This document shows, piece after piece, positions 6,172 to 10,477 of a DNA stretch of 10,477 nucleotides. The stretch comes from Spirogloea muscicola (taxonomy: Eukaryota > Streptophyta > Zygnematophyceae > Spirogloeales > Spirogloeaceae). Within the stretch, counting starts at the first letter, position 1, and each line of letters opens with the position of its first letter. The notes beneath the pieces were generated by a model that had not been told where the DNA came from, did no database searches, and saw only the letters and a program-made list of their open reading frames with translations. The DNA is taken from the NCBI GenBank assembly GCA_009602725.1, contig WELB01000228.1, positions 184,154-194,630 of the forward strand, read 5' to 3'. A program made the position numbers and the translations under genes.

Positions 6172-6478
6172 GGCGAGTTCGTACCCCTGGCCGTGGATGT
6201 GCACGTGGCTCTCGGCTCCCAGTGGCTCGACCTGCTGGCCAGGTTTGCGCGGCGCGCTGTGTCCCCGCCGGCGAGGTGAGCCGGCTGACTTCGAAGCCGC
6301 TGGCTCGTGGGCCCAGGTCTATCGCATGCGTTGGTCAGTCTCCCTCCAGCGGTCCTTAGCCCACGCCTTGCATCTGCGTGCTGGCCGTGCTCTCGCTGCA
6401 GCCTCTGGCTTTCGTCAGGGGGATAGGTTTCCGGCAGCTAGTCTGTCGGGTTTGAGGCTCCTCCCTCGTAGCTACTGA
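6172..6478 (+). mobile_element. Non-LTR retrotransposon C-terminal fragment, copy 2 (frameshifted)
   Basis: The plus frame opens with GEFVPLAVDVHVALGSQWLD, the F-x-P-L-A-x-D-T-x-G motif found after the reverse transcriptase domain in many non-LTR elements (family knowledge). After a frameshift near 6275 it continues GEPADFEAAGSWAQVYRMRW, SLQRSLAHALHLRAGRALAA and ends LRLLPRSY with TGA at 6476-6478. The basic WR/RMR..S.LQR..A..L segment is a common terminal block of such ORFs. It is 5'-truncated and inactive. The 3' UTR repeat follows from 6532. Confidence 0.65.
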
Positions 6479-6531
6479 GTGGTCCATCCTCCACCCGATC
6501 TGACATAGCATTTTCAGGCCCCTCCGTCATT

Positions 6532-6660
6532 GTGGCCCCTTCAAACCTTTGTCGATTCTTTTCGCACTGGCTTTTCACAGCCCTTGCCCCCATTGGGAGA
6601 GCCACTTCTTGTATCTACAGCCCATGCCTTGCATTGGAAAAGCTGCTGTTCTTTTTCTGC
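6532..6660 (+). repeat. Dispersed repeat copy 6 (3' UTR of retrotransposon copy 2)
   Basis: TGGCCCCTTCAAACC, TCGATTCTTTTCGCACTGGC, TTTTCACAGCCCTTGCCCCC and ATTGGGAGAGCCACTTCTTG follow the repeat order. A second GCATTGGAAAAGCTGCTGTT block at 6631 suggests an internal partial duplication. The stem-loop region is about 90 nt after the stop at 6478, matching copy 1. Confidence 0.6.
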
Positions 6661-6710
6661 TTCCCGCGCGCTGCACTAGTCTGCACTTGTTTGCGCCTGA
6701 ACAACGGACT

Positions 6711-6760
6711 GGCTTGAATTTGGCCACCCGTTCTTTTCATGCGCACCCCTTCTCTCTTCC
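6711..6760 (+). repeat. Dispersed repeat, 5' block only
   Basis: GGCTTGAATTTGGCC, TTTTCATGCGCACC and TTCTCTC match the first 45 bp of the most complete copy (1762). The rest of the unit is missing, replaced by sequence belonging to the 3' flank of the minus-strand copy that ends near 6895. Direct repeats GACGCTTCCA at 6797 and 6815 lie just beyond. Confidence 0.5.
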
Positions 6761-6894
6761 CTTGCCTAGCCGACCCCGTGAGCGACGCGGAAGGAAGACG
6801 CTTCCAGGAGAAAGGACGCTTCCATGAGGAGAGGAATTTCGTGTCTTTGAAACAAACGAAGGCCAAATGGCCAAGTACAAAGGCAAGCACATCT

Positions 6895-7376
6895 TTAAAC
6901 CTACATAACCTACGGGAGAGAGGGGGGCGGAGACGGTGGTGGCTGGGAGGAAAGTCCCCTGGCTAGGGCCAGAGGTCGCAGCTACGGCACGAGCGGCACG
7001 CAGATGCAGCGTGCGAGCCATGGACCTCTGCAGCGGGACGGGCAGGCGCATGTGATACACCTGCGCGAGCGAGCCTGCTGCATGGCAGTCCGCCGGCTCC
7101 CCATGGTACCGGCGGGAGACGCGAGAGGTGGTGGAGCAGCTCGAGCCACTGAGCGCCGGACGCACCGTGGGTGTCGATGGCGAGCGGGAAGAACTCGTCC
7201 TCCTGCGGGTGGTCGGCGTGCTTCAAGTCCTCGGCGCTGGCGGCGCAGGCCACCGCATACCCAGCCTTGGAGGCACATTGCGTGGGGTGAGCTCGGTCGA
7301 ATGACTCGGTGGCCACCACGTCCAGGATGAGACGTGGCCCGCCAGCCAGTGGGGTGGCCAGGAGGTCGACGCGTCT
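6895..7376 (-). mobile_element. Non-LTR retrotransposon C-terminal fragment, copy 3 (longest, frameshifted)
   Basis: This is the most informative copy. The minus frame from about 7376 reads LLATPLAGGPRLILDVVATE, then HPTQCASKAGYAVACAASAE, then HPQEDEFFPLAIDTHGASGA and QWLELLHHLSRLPP. After a frameshift near 7120, GEPADCHAAGSLAQVYHMRL and SMARTLHLRAARAVAATSG follow. The terminal Tyr codon is kept but a one-base slip displaces the stop (TAT GTA G), so the frame runs on into 3' flank. The LDV...K...FxPLAxDTxG pattern matches the domain downstream of RT in non-LTR elements, possibly a PD-(D/E)XK-like endonuclease remnant (inference). RT itself is absent. Confidence 0.65.
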
Positions 7377-7458
7377 AGACGTGGTGGCCACCGACTCATT
7401 CGACCGAGCTCACCCCACGCAATCTGCCTCCAAGGCTGGGTATGCGACGGCCTACGCC
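7242..7458. repeat. 82-bp inverted repeat between retrotransposon copies 3 and 4
   Basis: Arms at 7242-7323 and 7377-7458 are reverse complements with about six mismatches in 82 positions, separated by 53 bp. Both arms encode the LDVVAT.SFDRAHPTQ.ASKAGYA region. The structure could extrude as a cruciform. Confidence 0.9.
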
Positions 7459-7594
7459 GCCAGGGCCAAGGAGTCGAAGTACGCTGACCCTAAAACACCT
7501 CTCTCCGGTCTAGCTGCAGCCTCACTTTCGTCAGGGAAATAATTTTCTAACTGCTAGTCCTTCTGACTTGCGGCTCCTCATCAGAGGTTACTAA
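7360..7594 (+). mobile_element. Non-LTR retrotransposon C-terminal fragment, copy 4 (internal deletion)
   Basis: The plus frame reads TRLDVVATDSFDRAHPTQSA and SKAGYATAYAARAKESKYAD, then jumps: the FxPLAxDTxG and LAQVYRMR blocks found in copy 3 are deleted near 7490-7512. After a frame change it resumes as FRQGNNFLTASPSDLRLLIR and GY with TAA at 7592-7594. A 3' UTR-like segment continues to about 7668. It is head-to-head with copy 3. Confidence 0.65.
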
Positions 7595-7668
7595 GTGATC
7601 ATCCTACCGGGAAAGCTTTCAGAATGTGCTCTGGCCCCTCCGACCTTCTTTGCCAGTTCTTTCAGGGG

Positions 7669-7928
7669 TACAAGCCAGACTTGTGGCGGCAATTCAAGAT
7701 GAGCGTCGCAGGAGGTCAAGGAGGCTGCCAGAAATCCAAAATGATCTCAAGGAGCCTGGCAATACTCACATCCGTCGCCACACCTGGTGCCACTGACTGC
7801 GTTCTGACACACGCCATGACCAACACCTTCAACATAAGCCCCGAGGCCTTTCGACCACTGCTATACCTTTCCTTCGGCCTCCAACCCAACTGTCTGTTTG
7901 GACAGCGCCGGTGTGAGTGAGGCTTCTA
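7669..7928. other. Ambiguous coding-like segment
   Basis: The plus frame from an acceptor TTCTTTCAG at 7660-7668 is open to a strong donor CCGGT|GTGAGT at 7913-7914 (starts GYKPDLWRQF, contains NTFNISPEAFRPLLYLSFGL). The minus strand has its own acceptor GCAG at 7858 and strong donor GGAT|GTGAGT at 7770-7769 with all three frames open. Codon bias does not separate them (about 65 percent GC at third positions either way). I cannot decide which, if either, is an exon. Confidence 0.3.
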
Positions 7929-7963
7929 TGGAGAGGGTGGTGAGCTCTTCACCACCCTCTCCA
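7929..7963. repeat. Perfect 15-bp hairpin with 5-nt loop
   Basis: TGGAGAGGGTGGTGA (7929-7943) is followed by GCTCT and its exact reverse complement (7949-7963). No T-run follows on either strand, so it does not look like an intrinsic terminator. Confidence 0.9.
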
Positions 7964-8003
7964 GAGCTCGCTACACACATGCTGCGCCCCACGATGCGCT
8001 GTG

Positions 8004-8023
8004 TTGTACATTGTCATGTACAA
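8004..8023. repeat. Perfect 8-bp hairpin with 4-nt loop
   Basis: TTGTACAT, loop TGTC, then ATGTACAA. It lies 40 bp after the larger hairpin at 7929. Confidence 0.7.
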
Positions 8024-8426
8024 TTGATGGGCTCTAGTTGGATGGCAGAAGGGCTTGAGAGCTGCCTTCTGGACTCCGGCATTGATAGGCGACCTCTATG
8101 TGCTGACCTGTGGTTGCTGAGCGGGTCAGTCTCCAGTGGGTGATTTATGTCATCAGATGTGCTTGCCGTTGTACTTGGTCACTTTGGCCTTCCGTCTTCC
8201 CAGACCATGCTTGTCTCCTCTTATCTGGCTTTCTCAAATGCACCTGCAAGAAGGACTTTGCAAGGTCATCAGCACCTAGATGCCACTACAATGAGAGCAT
8301 GTGCAATCCAATAGCCCGTCAACTTGGCAGCACGCGCAGAAACAAGCGCCTCCTTTTTAGCTGACGTGGCATGAACTAAAACTCTTCCACATATGTATGC
8401 TGCCACCGCAACCGCTCCTATCGCAG

Positions 8427-8579
8427 ACAGTCTTGCTATTTACTGTCCACACCATGCAGGCAGGTATCCAACATGTCCGTTACATCTCATCATCTGAGGC
8501 ACACTTTGCTGCATCAGAACCAGCTGTTGTGTTACGGGTCATGGATGCCATGATAAAAGCCATGATCTCCAAAGTGTAA
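8427..8579 (+). CDS. Possible terminal exon of an unidentified plus-strand gene
   Basis: The acceptor CGCTCCTATCGCAG at 8426 opens 50 codons in phase 0 and TAA at 8577-8579. The peptide (TVLLFTVHTMQAGIQHVRYI, then SEAHFAASEPAVVLRVMDAM, ending IKAMISKV) has a helical, well-mixed composition unlike shadow frames. An AT-rich stretch with ATGTAAAA follows, as expected for a 3' UTR. Upstream exons between 8110 and 8370 are suggested only by open frames. Family unknown. Confidence 0.35.
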   Translation, partial: TVLLFTVHTMQAGIQHVRYISSSEAHFAASEPAVVLRVMDAMIKAMISKV

Positions 8580-9290
8580 ATATATGTATGATGTAAAATT
8601 TATTGGCGTTGTTGAAATCATACACTTGATCAAGCCTTGCAAGTACTCAGTGACTTAGGGCATGCCTAATGTACTTCTTATCGTTCAGAAATTGTCATGC
8701 TGCCATGTCCAAGACAATGGTCATGACTGAAAGAATGTGTCCCCAAGGACCACTGTCAATTGCATCTCACCGCATGCCAAACACGCTGGCACACATGAAT
8801 GACCCATCATGGTGGAAATGATTGACATTAGAAGACCTAGGCTCTGAACCAGGTCTACATGCATTACTCCTGTACATACTTGATAGTCACATATCAGTGT
8901 GCAAGTTCTTGTCTTGCTACCCTGGTCAACATGGTAACCGGTAAAGTACGCTTATGAAATTGCTATGTACATCAAAAGGGACTGGAATAGCACCCATTGC
9001 TTAAGTACGCAGGACATGACCTACAGATGCTGGAAATTCCAGCTTCCATAGGTGGCCGGTATGTTTCCCGCCAGGAGCCTCCCGTCGCAAATCCTTTTCA
9101 GCTGACAATCCAAGGGTGTCAGGATGTCACTGCACAAGTGCATGTCTTCTGCGAGTTGCAGAACACACTGCCAAATTTACAGCAAGCCTCCCAACGAAGG
9201 AGGGTGTGGAGCATAGCCTGTCGCAGCGGAGCTGGCCAACATCTGTCCTGCAGTCCCTGCTTTCAAAGCCTCCCAGAGCCTCAACAGCAG
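8580..9290. other. No supported feature
   Basis: This stretch is AT-richer with frequent stops to about 9000. Plus-strand frames from 9000 to 9370 are Ser/Gln/Cys-rich with no recognisable motif. I see no RNA gene, repeat arms or splice-bounded exon here. Confidence 0.4.
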
Positions 9291-9297
9291 CTTCTTA

Positions 9298-9780
9298 TTG
9301 TACAGAGGGCCCTGCAGAGTGGTTCCCAAAACCCTTCCGTGCTCTTTCAAAGGACTCTGACATTTGCTTGACCAGACCGGCTCCACCCTCTCGGAAGGCT
9401 CTGTGCTGCTGCTCAAATGCCCCCTGCGATGCACACGGACCTCCATCAGGGACGCACACTGAGAGACGTCTTTGCCTCGTCATGCCAACGAAGGCCTCAC
9501 TTGGCCACTTCTTGAACGATTCCAATGCCACAGATATCATCAGGCCAACAGCAGAGAGCCAAGCAATGCCCGAATTCATGTTCGACATAATAGCCGACAA
9601 CGAGCAAGCTGAGAGCACGATGCAGAGACGCACTCCAACTGCCTCCCATGCGTCGCTGATGATTGGGTCCACCTCAATCTGGAATGGGCCCCCCGGAGAG
9701 CCCTGGTAGACAGTCGAATTGCTGGTCTGGCTGCTCTGATTCTCACCCTGCGTCAGCACAGGCACGCCGCCGCGCTTGAT
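9298..9780 (-). CDS. Open reading frame with a possible membrane segment
   Basis: A minus frame stays open from about 9780 to a stop just below 9298. The first part has coding-like composition (third-position GC about 74 percent over the first 50 codons, above positions 1 and 2) and starts IKRGGVPVLTQG. It contains two N-glycosylation sequons (NQS, NST), a segment GGPFQIEVDPIISDAWEAVG, and a hydrophobic stretch VRLCIVLSACSLSAIM with a second one GIAWLSAVGLMISVAL. A donor-like CAGG|GTGAGA at 9747-9746 could truncate it to a short exon. An alternative 197-codon plus frame covers the same bases. Family unknown; it could belong to the gene whose exon ends at 10255, on the same strand. Confidence 0.27.
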
Positions 9781-10254
9781 TTCTCAGCTAGACAGGGGTG
9801 ACATGCGCTGCCAGCTTTGCCCAAATAGTGCCTTGCGCGTGGCACTTGCGGATAAATTTGCTCCTCTGACACACCCGTTGAATACAGCAGTACCAATCGT
9901 CCTAGCTTCATCCCAAGCGTGTAGTTGTCTGAAGCTCTGAAGCTCAAGATAATAGCAGCACTCTGTCCCGTCCATCTTGCAGCGTGTGCTCATGGCCAGA
10001 CGCTCAGCAATTGAGCACAGCAATTGGCAGCAAACACAGGACGGGCGGGCTTCCCAACGCACGCGGCTACAGGAGGGGTGAGTGGTCGACTCGAACAAGT
10101 GTTGAGACGAGTGCCCTCGGCCCCAGGTGAGGGCCTCATTGACTGCGACAGGCGGCCTGCCCCGCTGTCGCTGTGTTGGGGCCGCTGGTTGCTGGCAAAG
10201 CCCGTTTCAGGCGGAGTGGCTGCTGGGAGGATGCGGCGGCGCGAGGAGCCTCAC
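9781..10254. other. Probable intron, no clear exon
   Basis: On the minus strand this lies between the donor at 10254 and the open frame beginning near 9780. Short open frames occur (for example LHAWDEARTIGTAVF) but have low third-position GC and no convincing splice pair. A plus-strand GTGAGT at 10078 and GTGAGG at 10127 are donor-like, but no coding sequence precedes them convincingly. Confidence 0.35.
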
Positions 10255-10365
10255 CTGGGTGTGGCACACCAGGCCCGGGCCGCGGATGTAGGGCGAGCGC
10301 GCGGCGGCGGTGACGACGGTGGAGGCGTGCTTGGGCGAGATGGGGTGCAGCGCCGTGATCGTCAT
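10255..10365 (-). CDS. GC-rich 5' exon of an unidentified gene
   Basis: From an ATG at 10365-10363 the minus strand gives 37 codons ending at donor ACCCAG|GTGAGG, phase 0. Nearly every codon ends in G or C. The peptide begins MTITALHPISPKHASTVVTA and ends YIRGPGLVCHTQ. The frame is open further upstream to the window edge (…SCGGTG before the Met), and a CGCGGCAG acceptor-like site lies 20 nt upstream, so this may be an internal exon. CGGTGMTIT followed later by GLVC loosely recalls the entry and exit of IPT/TIG-type beta-sandwich repeats, but too little is present to call it. Confidence 0.5.
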
Positions 10366-10458
10366 CCCCGTCCCGCCACAGCTGCCGCGGCGCGCCGCAA
10401 GGCCAGGAGTCGGAGGCCAAGGCCAGGCCTGACACGCCGCGGGCGCAGCGCCGGCGCG

Positions 10459-10477
10459 GGCGGCGGCGGCGGCGGCG
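10459..10477. repeat. (GGC)n tract at the window edge
   Basis: At least six GGC units run off the right edge, about 95 bp upstream of the candidate ATG at 10365 on the minus strand. Confidence 0.8.

Noticed and set aside
10136-10435. Minus-strand 99-codon frame over the right-edge exon
   Set aside because: It is a shifted frame of the GC-saturated exon 10255-10365, rich in His/Arg, and it ignores the donor at 10254.
1-10477. CRISPR array, bacterial operon or intrinsic terminator
   Set aside because: There are no regularly spaced direct repeats and no ribosome-binding sites. Coding segments are interrupted by spliceosomal-type introns, and hairpins lack following T-runs.

Overview
The window looks like nuclear DNA of a eukaryote with intron-rich genes. 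Real coding segments are short (36-140 nt), end at GT donors and begin after pyrimidine/AG acceptors, and no operon-like ORF run exists. The best-recognised gene is the 3' half of a short cytosolic-type Sec14 lipid-transfer protein ending in GPWKD, the form typical of plants, algae, fungi and other protists rather than of animals. Together with very GC-rich 5' exons, (GGC)n tracts, a plant-type telo-box and many decayed non-LTR retrotransposon fragments, this suggests a large, repeat-rich genome of an alga or similar protist (inference; a prasinophyte-like green alga is one guess, not established).

Layout. 1-1040 (minus strand): a probable first exon of a secreted or membrane protein (ATG at 887, signal peptide, donor at 773), with a (GCC)11 tract and a telo-box in its leader. 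A tRNA-Arg(CCG)-like gene lies just inside its first intron. 1285-1905: several copies of a dispersed repeat. 2577-2750: a twofold tandem repeat. 2781-3901 (minus): four exons of the Sec14 gene, splice phases fully consistent. 4019: a single ambiguous base. 4051-4387 (plus): two phase-matched exons of an unidentified gene that end in a stop codon, antisense to and upstream of Sec14. 5256-5526 (minus): a GC-rich first exon of another unidentified gene, and a weaker second exon. 5785-7668: a cluster of four 5'-truncated copies of one non-LTR retrotransposon, arranged as two head-to-head inverted pairs. 7929-8023: two perfect hairpins. 8427-8579 (plus): a possible terminal exon. 9298-9780 (minus): an ORF with a possible membrane segment. 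10255-10477 (minus): another GC-rich exon next to a (GGC)n tract at the window edge.

The genes show no sign of working as a pathway; they are neighbours in a repeat-rich landscape. Two themes stand out. The minus-strand gene starts are extremely GC-rich at third codon positions, whereas downstream exons such as Sec14 are near 60 percent. Most of the space between genes can be traced to one retrotransposon family, either its C-terminal coding end or its 3' untranslated region alone. I see no CRISPR array, bacterial-type operon or clear novel defence or metabolic system.
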